Positions 54,041 through 64,000 of a stretch of DNA of 64,000 bases are shown piece by piece. The DNA comes from Petaurus breviceps papuanus (lineage: Eukaryota; Chordata; Mammalia; Diprotodontia; Petauridae). Position 1 is the stretch's first letter. The number at the start of each line of letters is the position of its first letter. The translations under genes were made by a program, and so were the position numbers. Location of the stretch: positions 5,308,253 to 5,372,252 of the forward strand of contig JAMXIF010000073.1 in assembly GCA_028583685.1 (NCBI GenBank), given 5' to 3'. The notes beneath the pieces are model-generated. The model was not told the DNA's origin. It saw only the letters and a program-made list of their open reading frames with translations, and made no database searches.

Positions 54041-54604
54041 TTTAGAAAGACTCCTGTCAAAAAACAGTTTTTAAAGTCCTGGCATATAAAAGACTAAGAC
54101 ATCTAAAAATCTTAAATATTTCTACTAATTCATACCCTGAGATTTCTAGATAGTTGAGATTTTTTTCTTTTATTTGGAAAAATGAGGACCATTATAGCAC
54201 CACTAAAACTATACCATGGAGGCTGTAAAGTATTTGTCTTCTGCAAAATGTAGCTGGGGGCAGGGGTTGTTCTAAATATATAATAGCTTTCTGGGACTTT
54301 GTCCTTGCTTCACTGGAAAGTAAAGGAGTATGTAAATGGTTCTCTTATCCCAAACCAAATTGTCTGCTCCCAAAAGATCCCATATAACATGTGAAGATTC
54401 CAAGTTAGAACTCAGGAAACAGTTTTGGGGTGTGATTTGGATTCTTATCATTATTAGTACCTTCATATGCATGATTGCTATAAAGGTAATTTGTAGGTCA
54501 AACTTTTTTAAGGAGACTTACATAGCCTTGCATGACTACCATAAGAAAAATATCTCTAAATATATGACTGTATTGAATTAGTGGCATTAATGACTTGTAT
54601 ATAT
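54041..54604. other. Unassigned sequence
   Basis: No repeat or gene recognised. Confidence 0.4.
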
Positions 54605-54800
54605 TCATTTATTCATAAATCTGTTGGCCACTTATTAAACACCTACAATGTACAAACAGAACTGTGTCAATATTCAAGGGAATACAAGCATACTGACACA
54701 ATATACACACATACATGCACATATGCATATGTGTGTGCATACATATACATACTACACACATACATATGTACAAACATATACATATATATATGTCATATCC
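54605..54800 (+). repeat. Dispersed repeat head and CACATA microsatellite
   Basis: 'ccacttattaaacacctaca' and 'gtcaatattcaagggaatac' start a dispersed repeat. From about 54700 an ACATACATAT-type microsatellite follows. Confidence 0.6.
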
Positions 54801-54854
54801 TGAACCCTTATACAGCTCACATAATTAGGGATTATGTGCATGGGTATTCAAAAT

Positions 54855-55065
54855 TGACAAGTTGTGTGACCTTGGCCAACTTACTAGCCCAGGTTCCTCA
54901 CCTGCAAAATGGGTATAATAACATTACTTCGTCAGAGGATTATTGTGAGGATGTAATGAGATAATATAAATCAGTCACTATGTAAACTATAACAATTTAT
55001 ATAAATGTTAGCTATTATAATCATTATTATCTATAATATAATCATTATTATATCTATATATGGAA
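54855..55065 (+). repeat. MIR-type SINE (plus)
   Basis: 'gttgtgtgaccttggccaac', 'caggttcctcacctgcaaaa', 'attgtgaggatgtaatgaga' and 'aaatgttagctattataatc' give the full MIR/Mar1 layout. Confidence 0.7.
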
Positions 55066-55380
55066 GAGTAAAAGAAGTTCCTGGTCTGGCTAGTACAGGG
55101 TAATAGGAGTGGTGAAGTAGATGCTCTAAAATGTTAAGCAATAAACACTGATTGATTTAGTTGAACTGTGAGGCTTCATGGAAAAGTAAATAGAACACTG
55201 GATTGACTTGGGATCAAGAGGAATGGGTTCTCGTCCCTGCTCTGCCACTGACATGCTGTGTAACTTTAAGCAATTTAGATAAAGTTTTAGTGCCTCAGTG
55301 TCCTCCTGGATAAAATGAAGAGGTTAGATAAGATGACTTCTAGACACTTTCCCAAATGTAACATTCTCTGAAGTGTAAAT
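55066..55380 (+). repeat. MIR-type SINE (55165-55370) and short unassigned lead
   Basis: 'gggttctcgtccctgctctg', 'catgctgtgtaactttaagc', 'cagtgtcctcctggataaaa' and 'agatgacttctagacact' follow MIR order. Confidence 0.6.
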
Positions 55381-55978
55381 ATCAAAGAAAGCACATTTTT
55401 ACAATTATGATTCTGATCTTTAAATGAACAGTCTCCTGCATAGAAAGCAAATATGTACATTTATTTCAAATATATATATATATATGCATACAAACATATG
55501 TGTGCAAGTATATATGTGTGTGCATACACACGTATCATCTTCTTTATTCCACTACAACTCATCTTTTATTTGATGTGGGGTTTTTGGTAATCAAATATTT
55601 TGGTTAACTGTTACCACACATGGATTGCCAATTTTCAAAGAATTAAAATATAGTAAAACACTGCAACTGCTGGAGAAATATAATTTAATCTTTCTTTGAT
55701 GATTCAGAAAGCAATTCAGAATGTTTCAGTGCCTTGGGTCATCATCATTATGAACTTTAATTATCCTCTTATGTGACTACAAAACCAAATCTAGTTTGCT
55801 GTGTTTCTAAATCTTTGGATTCTGGATATAGAAGTGCCGTAGTTTGCTCTATGAAACCGTGGGAACTAGAGTTGAGTGTGTCAGTAATCAGGACCTTGGG
55901 GAGATATTTATCACTTCAGATTTGCAGTATGTATTGACTTTTTCTGAATATCTGGGTGCTGGATAAAGACATTTTTTC
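55381..55978. other. Unassigned, with TATA-rich microsatellite near 55465-55530
   Basis: No gene recognised. The microsatellite is a mix of (TA)n and TGTGCA motifs. Confidence 0.4.
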
Positions 55979-56073
55979 TCCTTCCTTCCTTCCTTCCTTC
56001 CTTCCTTCCTTCCTTCCTTCCTTCCTTCCTTCCTTCCTTCCTTCCTTCCTTCCTTCCTTCCTTCCTTCCTTCC
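55979..56073. repeat. (TTCC)n microsatellite
   Basis: More than 22 TTCC units. It is unrelated by position to the HSPA8 retrocopy. Confidence 0.95.
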
Positions 56074-56139
56074 CTCCATTCCTCCATGCCCCCCCCTTCT
56101 CTCTCTTTCTCTTATAGAAAATAAACAGTAAAGTTCAGC

Positions 56140-56390
56140 AGATAGACTTACAGCATGGAAGTCAGGAACACTTACTTCAGTTCAAAACCCATCCCACCAT
56201 GCATACTTAATTATGTGAATGTAGCCAAGTGACAAGCTCTCAGTGCCCAAAGCCAACTCTAAGATGCCAGTTAGTCAGACAGCACATATTTGTTAAGTAC
56301 TTACTATCTACTTGCCACTCTGCTAAGTGCTGGGGATACACACAGACTCAGACACAGAAACACACAGAGATAGAGATATATAGAGATGTG
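56140..56390 (+). repeat. MIR fragment and head of a dispersed repeat
   Basis: 56140-56235 is MIR-like ('ggaagtcaggaacacttact'). 56285-56340 has 'tgttaagtacttactatcta' and 'tgctaagtgctggggataca', the head of the GAGCTTACATTCTA family. Its tail appears after the GATA run, at 56555-56620. Confidence 0.55.
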
Positions 56391-56397
56391 GATATAG

Positions 56398-56471
<74 letters not shown>

Positions 56472-56481
56472 NNNNNNNNNN

Positions 56482-56528
<47 letters not shown>
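56391..56528. repeat. (GATA)n microsatellite with 10-N gap
   Basis: More than 30 GATA/TAGA units with a 10-N gap at 56472-56480 plus 56481. It sits inside the dispersed repeat. Confidence 0.95.
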
Positions 56529-56771
56529 GTATATGTAGATTTTTGTCAAAAATAACCCCTGCCTTCAATAAGCATGCATTCTAATGGGAGAGATATGAAA
56601 AAATAACTAGGTACATAGATATATACTGTGAAGATGGGAGGCAATCATCACTGTCTTCTGGAGGCCAGTTGGTGATAGGAGTAATGTGAAATGATGTACT
56701 AATACTCTATATATTATTGTGAAAATATTTACTTAAGCCACCATGATCATTTTCATCAAATCTATCAAAAT
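56529..56771. repeat. Dispersed repeat tail and unassigned sequence
   Basis: 'caataagcatgcattctaat' and 'gggagagatatgaaaa' complete the dispersed repeat. The rest is unrecognised. Confidence 0.45.
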
Positions 56772-57640
56772 TCTTTTTTATACAAATATTTTCTTTTATT
56801 ACCTATTTATTAAATTTAGTTTGGTTCCAAATTCTCACTTTCCTTCCTTCACCTCCCTCACCCATTAAGAAAGTAAATAACATAATAACCATTATACATG
56901 TGAAGTCATGGAAAACGCATTTCCACATTAGACATATTGCAAAGGGGAAAAAAAATAAAGTGAAACAAAATGTTTCAATCTGCACTCAGAGTTCATTAGT
57001 TTTCTTTCTGCAGGCAGAGAGCATTTTCATCATGAGCCTTTTGGAATTGTCATGGATCATTGTATTAATCAGAGTAGGTAATTCTTACACAGCTGATTGT
57101 TGTTAAATATTACTGTTAATGGGTACAATGTTCTAATTCTGCTCAGTTCACTTTGCATCAATTCACATAGGTCTTCTCAGGATTTTCTGAAACCATCTTG
57201 ATAATCATTTTTTATAGCACAATAGTAGTAAATCACAATCATATACCACAACTTTTTTAGCTATTCCCCATCTGATGAATATCCTCTCAGTGCCCAATTC
57301 TTTACTAGAAAAAAGAGGTGCTATAAATATCTTTGCATATACGGGTCTTTTCCTTTTTCTTTGGTCTCTTTGGATTTATAAACCTTGTAGTGGTAAAAGG
57401 TGAGGAGTATGTAAAGTTTTATATCCCATTGGACATAGTTCTAAATGGCTCTTCAGAATGGTGGAGCCAGTTTACAACTCCGCCAATGGTGCATTGTTAG
57501 TGTCCTATTTCTCCACATCACCTTCGGCATTGGTCATTTTTCTTCTTTATCATGATATGTAATCTGATGGGCATGAGATGGTACCTCAAAGTTGTCTTAA
57601 TTTGCATTTCTTTAATTATTAGCAATTTAGAACATTCTTA
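56772..57640 (-). mobile_element. L1 3' portion, minus
   Basis: Ordered motifs in plus text: 'catttccacattagacatat', 'cctcaggatttt'-like, 'tagctattccccatctgatg', 'ggtgctataaatatctttgc', 'gccagtttacaactccgcca' and 'ctgatgggcatgagatggta'. This is the reverse complement of the marsupial L1 3' UTR and the end of ORF2. About 870 bp, 5'-truncated. Confidence 0.8.
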
Positions 57641-57744
57641 ATGTGATATAATAGCTTTGAGTTCTTCTGAATGCTAACTGGTTGAGCATTATTTTTTGAA
57701 TGAATAAAAGTAAATGTTTACTCTCATATTTAACATTACAATAT
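57641..57744. other. Unassigned spacer
   Basis: Short unrecognised stretch. Confidence 0.35.
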
Positions 57745-57970
57745 GCAAGTAAGAAGGATGGTGTATGCAGGTTGGAGTCAGGAAGACCTGTGCTCAAATC
57801 CTGCCTTGTACACTTACCATCTTTCTGAACTAGTAAACTATTCACTTCACCTCTGAGTGCCTCCATTTCCTCATCTGTAAAATGGAGATAATAATAACAC
57901 CTCCTTCACAGGATGTTGTGAAGATCGGAGGTGATAGTTGTAAAGTGCTTTTGCAAAACTTAAGGTGTTC
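57745..57970 (+). mobile_element. MIR/Mar1-type SINE (plus)
   Basis: 'gttggagtcaggaagacctg', 'tgctcaaatcctgccttgta', 'catttcctcatctgtaaaat' and 'ttgtaaagtgcttttgcaaa' form a nearly complete copy. Confidence 0.75.
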
Positions 57971-58190
57971 CTGACTTTCTATAAATATGTCTTCTTCAAA
58001 ACGAAGGATTGAGCACTGGAAGGGTCTTATTCTTCATTTTAAACATGAGGAAACTGAGGTTTGGAAAAGCCAAGTGCCTTGGCCTAGTTCACACAATGCA
58101 CTTTTTGCAGAATTCAGATTAGAGTCTCCTCTTTCATTCTCAGTTCACTGATCTTTCCACTATACCAAGATGCCTCCCAATTCAATAAAA
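57971..58190 (+). repeat. MIR-type repeat (plus)
   Basis: 'gagcactggaagggtcttat', 'atgaggaaactgaggtttgg', 'gccaagtgccttggcctag' and 'ctgatctttccactatacca' match. Confidence 0.65.
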
Positions 58191-58849
58191 TCCAACAAGT
58201 ACATTTTACCCACTATGATCACTAGGACTTTAAGAGATAATGAGCTGCTGTGGAAAATGATATACTATTTTAAAATGTTTGTATGGGGTGATCTGGGGTA
58301 AAGCTGTCTGAGTCCCTCTGTATATAATCAACAGACACATAAGCGTCTGCCACCCTTGGATCTGATGGTCTGTGTGCAGAAAGAGAAAACCCCTTGAAAA
58401 CCCTTTCCTTTGTATAAGTTAAATCGAAGATTCCCTGAGCAGATATTGTCTGCAGTCATTTTGGGTTGTTTGCTCCTTTTTTTTTTCTTAATTGGATCAT
58501 TTCTGACCTGCCTTGCTCATTTTTCTCTTCAGCAATAACTCTTCCTTTTCAAAACCTGCTTACAGAAATATAATATGCCCCAAATTGTGAGTGATAATCT
58601 GGAGGGACAATTATGGACACTGTCTGCTTTAAATAAGAGGCTTTTAAGGACATGCTTTCTACTTCTACAGGGGATTTGGATTAAATGAAAGTATATCTCT
58701 TCCATCCACAATCCTAATGTTCCTCACCATAAGTGGGTCTTGAACCTTTCTCCTTTCTGAAAGTTAAAATAAATGTCCCTTCCTAACAGCCTAGCAGTGG
58801 AGAAAGGTCACTCACTGTTGTACTCAATGATCATGCTGTCTTCCATTGA
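58191..58849. other. Unassigned, possible conserved noncoding block
   Basis: No repeat recognised. See findings for 58230-58740. Confidence 0.35.
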
Positions 58850-59155
58850 TACAGTAGCAGGTTGTTTTCAAAGCATTTCTATACACATTATCTCATTTGA
58901 TAATCACAGAGCTGATAATCATACACCTTAAAGTTCACAAAGTGCATTATGTTATACACATTACCTCATTTGGTCCCCACAATAACTCTGTGAGGGAGTC
59001 TTCGAAAATACTTAAATAGAGTGATACTCTGAGGATGATTGAGAGCTATCCAGGACTGCCAATGGTGAGCAACTCCTATCCACATCCTTTCCTAAGTTCA
59101 CCACAGGAAATCCACTCAACAACATGATAAGGACTTCCCAGCTTTCTTATTCTTC
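58850..59155 (+). repeat. SINE-like remnants, then unassigned
   Basis: 58860-59010 has 'cattatctcatttgataatc', 'gttcacaaagtgcattatgt' and 'tcacaataactctgtgaggg', resembling MIR/Mar1-type 3' parts. The rest is unrecognised. Confidence 0.5.
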
Positions 59156-59652
59156 TTTTTTATATAATTTGTTTTATTTTTAATTCATGGGGGGAAAAAA
59201 CAAACATTTCCATAACAGTACAATAATAAAGATGATTTCACATCAAACTATAAATTTATCATTACAACTTGCTATTCCCTTCAAATATACAAAAAAGTTA
59301 TCATATGTTTTTCTTTCCCCCTACACCATAGAGATTACTACCATTAGATGCAAATATATATATATGTATCTATGTGTGTGTGTATATGTATGTATACACA
59401 CACAACTTCTATTTATATGCGCATATATACATAATTCTATTTATCAGTTCTCTCTCCAGATGCAGGTAGTATCTCTCTTCATATGTCCTTTATTTTTAAT
59501 TTTAGTATTTATAATACTCAAAATGACTTAGTTACTCAAAGTCATTCTCATTACAATATTGCTATTATCATAAATAATGTTTTCTTGGTTCTGCTCACTT
59601 TGCTCTTTATTCCATCTGGGTCTTTCGATGCCTTTCTAAGATCATTGAACTC
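59156..59652 (-). mobile_element. Old L1 3' UTR, minus, with TA/GT microsatellite
   Basis: 'atttatcagttctctctcca', 'gatgcaggtagtatctctct', 'ataatactcaaaatgactta' and 'tttcttggttctgctcactt' are the reverse complement of an older marsupial L1 3' end. A TATATGTG run lies at 59355-59440. Confidence 0.65.
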
Positions 59653-59654
59653 AT

Positions 59655-59823
59655 CATTTCTTATGGCACGGGGGAAGAGGATGGGGAGAAACTCTTGGAG
59701 GGGTGGTGAAGCTGGGGAAGAAGATAAGGTAAAAATAGAAGCTGAGAAAGAAAATAATATGTAAAAATAAGATGGAGGAAAACTCATAAACAATAGTTAT
59801 AACTTTGAATGTGAATGGGATGT
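59655..59823 (+). mobile_element. L1 inter-ORF/ORF2-start fragment, plus
   Basis: A purine-rich lead is followed by ITTLNVNGM-like sequence ('tataactttgaatgtgaatg'), the start of L1 ORF2. It lies head-on against the reverse L1 3' UTR. Confidence 0.55.
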
Positions 59824-60154
59824 TGTTCACAGCCCAGCTTTCTTCTGACATCTGGGGGATAAGAATAGAGCTCTAGCTGTCTACTGGTGATCCCTTGCCC
59901 TTTCGCCACATGAGCAACCCACCTTCTTTTACTATCACACATTTCCCTGATGACAACTTGTAACGAATTATTTGGCTAGCCCAGCCCATGTGGGAATCCT
60001 GTGGGCTTTATTAAGCTCATTTTGCAGATCAAGGAACTGATAATCAACAAGGGAAAGTGATTTATTTGAAGTCAGAAGGTAGTAAAATGACAGAACTCAG
60101 ACAAAACCCCGTAGCTTTAAGAAGATTGTTCTTGCAACAATGCACACTCATGCC
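59824..60154 (+). repeat. Unassigned, with MIR-type fragment at 59990-60130
   Basis: 'agctcattttgcagatcaag', 'gaaagtgatttatttgaagt' and 'cagaactcagacaaaacccc' are MIR-like. The rest is unrecognised. Confidence 0.45.
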
Positions 60155-60330
60155 GGTCAGTCAGTCAGTCAGTCAATAAACATTTATTAAATGACTACTT
60201 TGTGCTACACTGTACTAAGTTTTGGGGAACAAAGAAAGACAAAAAAGAGCCTCTATCCTTAAGGAGATCCCAATTTAGTGAGAGAGGAATATCCTAATAA
60301 CTATATACAAAGAAGTTATAAAATGGAAGA
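60155..60330 (+). repeat. Ancient dispersed repeat, GAGCTTACATTCTA type, with CAGT run
   Basis: A short (CAGT)n run at 60157-60176 is followed by 'ataaacatttattaaatgac', 'actaagttttggggaacaaa' and 'atccttaaggagatcccaat'. Confidence 0.6.
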
Positions 60331-60379
60331 TATTATAGTCAATAGGCTCCCAAAGGAACATTTTGTATCTTTCTATTTT

Positions 60380-60393
60380 AAAGAATATGCTAG
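60380..60393. repeat. Target-site duplication, left copy (dimeric SINE)
   Basis: AAAGAATATGCTAG, repeated identically at 60693-60706. Confidence 0.9.
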
Positions 60394-60690
60394 GGCGGCC
60401 AGGTAGCACAGCAAGTGAGAGCATCGGCTTGTGTTGAGAAGACCTGGAGATCGAATCCCGGGCTCAGACACTTAGCACCCACCCAGAAACACCTGGCTGT
60501 GTAACCTTGAGCAAGTTACTTAACCACAATTGCTTAGGGGCGGCCAGGTGGCTCAGCGAGTAAGAGTACCGGCTCCAGTGTTGGACGACCTGGAGATCGA
60601 ATCCCGGGCTCAGACACTCAGCACCACACCCAGAAATAACTGGCCGTGTAACCTTACTTAACCCTGATTGCTTAAAAAAAAAATTTAAAA
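60394..60690 (+). mobile_element. Dimeric SINE, AGCGAGTAAGAG type, inserted as one unit
   Basis: Two head-to-tail monomers (60394-60537 and 60538-about 60690) both start GGCGGCCAGGT and carry GATCGAATCCCGGGCTCAG, which contains a tRNA B-box-like GATCGAATCCC. The A-box-like TGGCTCAGCGAG is clear in the second. There is no poly(A) between them: the first ends 'acaattgcttag' and runs straight into GGGGCGGCC. Only the second has an A tail. The second lacks a short piece ('aaccttacttaacc' versus 'aaccttgagcaagttactta'). One 14-bp TSD encloses the pair. Confidence 0.85.
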
Positions 60691-60706
60691 AAAAAGAATA
60701 TGCTAG

Positions 60707-62374
60707 AATATGCTCAGTTCATACTTCTGATGGAAAAAGATGCGAGTGTTTGTATTCTAGACCAGGGGTTTCCAAACTCTTAATTCTGTCAAAACTGATC
60801 TTAAACTCCATGTACTTCCCAAGTCTTTCATTTGTACCTTTCCTTTGCTCTAAACATTTAGTATGAATGTATAATAAATATATAAGCCTACGTTATATGA
60901 ACTGAATAACTATTATAATAGTCACATGCATGTTACTATATTCCAAATGTATGGGACTGTTTTGTGAATAAGTCATGACTTATTTTAATCAAGCCTCAGA
61001 CTGATCTTTGATGTCATTTGTGTAAGTGTTCCTTCCAGCGATACGGTTCATAAGCCATCCATGGCTGCAGAAGCTATGCATCTCAATTAGCTCTCTGTTG
61101 GGAGTCTGTCTAACATTCAGGGGTTGAAGAAGCTTCTTTAAATCCTTTTTACATCATATCGATTACAACAGATTCTATAAACTTTCCACTGGCCATCCTT
61201 GCTCCAGCTACTTCATCAATCCCTATTTTTATTTTTAATTTCATCAAAGAAGAAAAATAAACTGCTATCAGTAATGTTAATAATGATCATTTTCATGATA
61301 GTAGAAGTTTCCTGACCCAGAAGAGTATAATAATTTGATGGAAAATTATGTATATGTTGCAGATGTATATATAAATTATAATAAAATTACAAGTAAAGGA
61401 GACATTCTTTTTAGTCATTCTCTTCATCTGCAAGGACTGGTGTCTCATATTGTCCTCGTACTAAAGGGATGTATGATGACTTTTAAAGTGGTATTTAGGA
61501 AGAAGTGGAATGGAAAAACTCCTGGAAAAACTCAAAAATGAATGGAGAGACCTCACTGTTACCTAGAGCAGCATTTGTTTTTTTCTTGCTCTCTTTTTAA
61601 AGGATTTACTTTCAACTCTAGCACAATAGAATGAAATCTCAGGCAAATGGAACATAATTGCCCTCATCTTAGTCTTGAGTGTATTTTTATTACCCACCAT
61701 CTCAGAGAAATGTCAAGGTGAAAGAAAAAAATGGCTACTGGACAAATAGGAGATGCAGACCCTTCCCAGGTGGAGAATATACTTTGGCACTTAGCTATTT
61801 AGGTTGAAAAATATACCCAGTATCAGTCAAGGGAGTGTTTTTACTGAGGATAGAAGCACATTCATCTGTACCACAGTGTTCAGTGTGTTTGGAAGAGCCC
61901 CTTAATGACAGCTTCCAATGAGCAAAGCAAAGGAGATCATGGGCACCATCTGCACCCTGTTTGGAGATGAATTGAAAGGAGTAAGTGATTATCATTTAAA
62001 CCATTGTCTACATCAGCTGGGAAAATATTCCATGAAAGCCCTCAACTAACAAGCAAGCCTTCAACTCTCTCCAGTACTCCTGGAGAAATATTTTTTTTCT
62101 TTTTTCTTTATTTTAAAGCATATCACCATATCTATCTTCTTGTTCAATGTCTAATCACTATAAAGTGCTGAAATAGAAAGCTATTTCTGCAGATTGTCCT
62201 TCAACAACTGAAGGTAATGGCCAAAGTTAACTCAGTCAATACATAAACCACCCAGCCTACCTTGCTTTCACTACTAAATGATTGTGCTAATGTTGTCAAT
62301 TTTGCCAATTGTGCCATGTTAAATGAAGGAACCTGGACTAGGCAATAGAGAACTTCACTCCTTAACTACTTCTT
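60707..62374. other. Unassigned sequence
   Basis: About 1.7 kb without a recognised gene. 'accaggggtttccaaactct' at about 60762 resembles the terminus of an old hAT element, but no second end is found. The remainder is unremarkable. Confidence 0.4.
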
Positions 62375-62389
62375 TAGAAAACAGCCACA

Positions 62390-62539
62390 GGGCAGCTAGG
62401 TGGCACAGTGAAAAGAGCACTGGCCCTGGAGTCAGGAGGACCTGGGTTCAGATCCAGCCTCAGACACTTAACACAAAAAATAGCCATGTGACCTTGGTCA
62501 AGTCATTTAACCCCAATTGCCCTCCAAAAATCAAAAACC
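62390..62539 (+). mobile_element. Marsupial tRNA-derived SINE, plus, with TSD
   Basis: GGCAGCTAGGTGGCACAGTG, 'agcactggccctggagtcag', 'cctgggttcagatccagcct' and 'caagtcatttaaccccaatt', with an A-rich tail. GAAAACAGCCACA (left) and AAAGACAGCCACA (right) are TSD copies with one or two differences. Confidence 0.85.
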
Positions 62540-62553
62540 AAAAGACAGCCACA

Positions 62554-64000
62554 ACTGGGGGCAGAGTCAAGATGGTGGAGTAGAAACAGGACTTCTGTGC
62601 GGCTCCTGCTTCTACTTCCTCCTATACATGTAAAAAAATTCCTCTAAGCAAATTTTAGGGCTACAGAACCCACAAAGTGACAGAGAGAAACTAACCTCCC
62701 ACTGAAGACAGCCTAACAGGCTGGCAGGAAGGGGACATCACAGTGATCTGGGAGCAGAGCCCAGCCCTGCATGAGCCCAAGGTTTTAGCCACAGGGCACC
62801 CTGACCAGCCATGGCTAGAGAGACATTGGGAGTGGATCATGAGCAACTATGGCTGTTTCCAGAATTGTCAACCCATAAATGCCAAAGACAAAGTAAGAGA
62901 TAAGTGGACTTTGGGAAAAGAGACTCTGGGAGTTTGGTCTGGCCTCTGTCCCTGGATGGAGAAGTGGCTGAGGCATAGCGGCCACAGTCTTGTGGCTGCT
63001 TCAGAGCTCCTGGCCTGCAGATTGTAGGGGGACCAAGCGACCAGTCTGAGGGGTAAATGCTCTTGCTTTAACCTGCTTGGATCTGGATCTGTGTCCTGGG
63101 TGGAGGTCCTGGGGTGTGTGACCACTTTGCCAGTGCCAGAGGAGGCTTCTGAGGGGGAAGCCAAATAAAATTCCAGCAGCTGAGAAAATCCCAGAGATTT
63201 GGGACAAAGCTCTCTTCTCTGAAAGCAGAGTTCTACTGTGGAAAAAAAGCTCAAAAGTCAAGTAATTGAGTGGCAACATGAGGAAGCAAAGAAGCAAAGC
63301 AAGCACAGTGGTCCACCTGTGGATTCTTTTGTTGGGGACAAAAAGGATCAAGGCATGGAGTAGGAGGAAAACAGCAAAGTCAGAACTCCTGCACCAAGAG
63401 CTTCCAAAGGAAAATATGAAATGGTTACAGGCCATAGAAGAGCTTAAGAAGGATTTTGAAAACCAAATAAGAGAAGAAGTGGAGGGAAAATTTGGGAAGA
63501 GAAATGAGAATTATGCAAGAAAATCATGAAAAGACAGTCAAAAACCTGACTGAAGGAAGTAACACCTTAAAAAATAGACTAACTCAAATGGCAAAAGAGG
63601 CTCAAAAAGCCAATGAGGAGAAGAATGCCTTAAAAAGTCAAATTTTCTACATGGAAAAAGAATCTCAAAAGCTCAATGAAGAGAATAATTCCTTGAGAAT
63701 TAGACTGGATCAAATGGAAGCTATTGACTTTATGAGGAATAAAGATACTATTAAACATACCCAATCAAATGAAAAAATAGAAGGCAATGTAAAATATCTC
63801 ATTGGGAAAACCACTGACCTAGAAAATTGATCCAGGAGAGATAATTTAAAACTTATTGGACTACCTGAAAGCCATGATCAAAGAAAGAACCTAGAAATCA
63901 TCCTTCAAGAAATTCTCAAAGAAAATTGCCTTGATGTTTTAGAACCAGAGGGCAAAATAAAGGTTGAAAGAATCCACCAATCACCTCCTGAAAAAGATTA
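62554..64000 (+). mobile_element. HAL1/L1 element, plus, cut by the window end
   Basis: It starts ACTGGGGGCAGAGTCAAGAT, two or three bases after the TSD of the preceding SINE. The 5' UTR to 63277 is collinear with that of HAL1-1. ORF1 follows and runs to the window end. Whether it has an ORF2 cannot be seen here. Confidence 0.75.
63278..64000 (+). pseudogene. L1/HAL1 ORF1, partial, frameshifted
   Basis: It opens with ATG at 63278 (MRKQRSK). The coiled-coil part WLQAIEELKKDFENQI is in the starting frame. The reading then continues in another frame (MGREMRIMQENHEKTV, from 63492) to a TGA at about 63828, after GKTTDLEN. The next text still encodes the RRM-like region (NLKLIGLPES). So there is at least one frameshift near 63480 and one stop. 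The matching protein in HAL1-1 is at 24793-25866. Confidence 0.75.

Noticed and set aside
60762-60800. Start of a hAT element (CAGGGGTTTCCAAAC-like)
   Set aside because: Only one end is visible and no opposing inverted repeat or 8-bp duplication was found, so it was not called as a feature on its own.

Overview
The window reads as nuclear DNA of a marsupial (metatherian mammal). It is AT-rich and repeat-dense. It carries marsupial-type tRNA-derived SINEs, L2/MIR/CR1-type relics, marsupial L1 3' ends, ORF1-only half-L1 (HAL1) elements and ERV-L-like LTRs. An Australian-lineage marsupial is plausible from the abundant SINEs with an AGCGAGTAAGAG head, but I cannot fix the species. I found no intact host protein-coding gene, no tRNA or rRNA gene and no CRISPR. 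The window looks intergenic or deep-intronic.

Layout. 1-9.5 kb: L1, L2, MIR and hAT remnants, a solo LTR (4752-5232) and an ancient repeat split by later insertions. 9.6-11.5 kb: a reverse-oriented HAL1 3' region containing a 400-N assembly gap flanked by a near-identical 489-bp duplication. 11.7-12.4 kb: a SINE followed by a well-preserved Tc1/mariner-type nonautonomous element with TA duplications. 15.9-16.7 kb: a long L2 fragment. 17.6-20.0 kb: a full-length HSPA8 (HSC70) processed pseudogene, minus strand, bracketed on both sides by (TTCC)n. 24.1-29.2 kb: two HAL1 insertions tail-to-tail. The first is full length with a 16-bp target-site duplication (TSD). The second has a perfect 15-bp TSD and seems to carry about 380 bp of 3'-transduced flank. 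30.3-35.1 kb: an old HAL1/L1 interrupted by a SINE and by an ERV-L-like composite whose outer edges are flanked by GAGGG. 36.4-37.4 kb: an EIF3F processed pseudogene. 38-47 kb: mostly old SINEs, L2 and unassigned sequence. 47.2-51.5 kb: a nest of L1/HAL1 pieces in both orientations. 52.5-53.8 kb: a hAT hairpin element and a third LTR. 54-62 kb: microsatellites, L1 3' ends, and a dimeric SINE inserted as one unit (60394-60690). 62.4-64.0 kb: a SINE followed by a HAL1 that runs off the window end.

The common thread is L1-type retrotransposition. It explains the HAL1s, the adenine-tailed SINEs and the two processed pseudogenes. Nested insertions give a partial relative chronology. Several non-repetitive stretches (near 5.5-6.1, 15.3-15.6, 45.3-45.5 and 58.2-58.7 kb) could be conserved regulatory DNA, but that is only a suspicion without alignment. 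I did not find an undescribed multi-gene system. The most notable items are the HAL1 3' transduction, the outward-facing LTR composite, the dimeric SINE, the paired microsatellites around the HSPA8 retrocopy and the CpG-rich mariner-type element.
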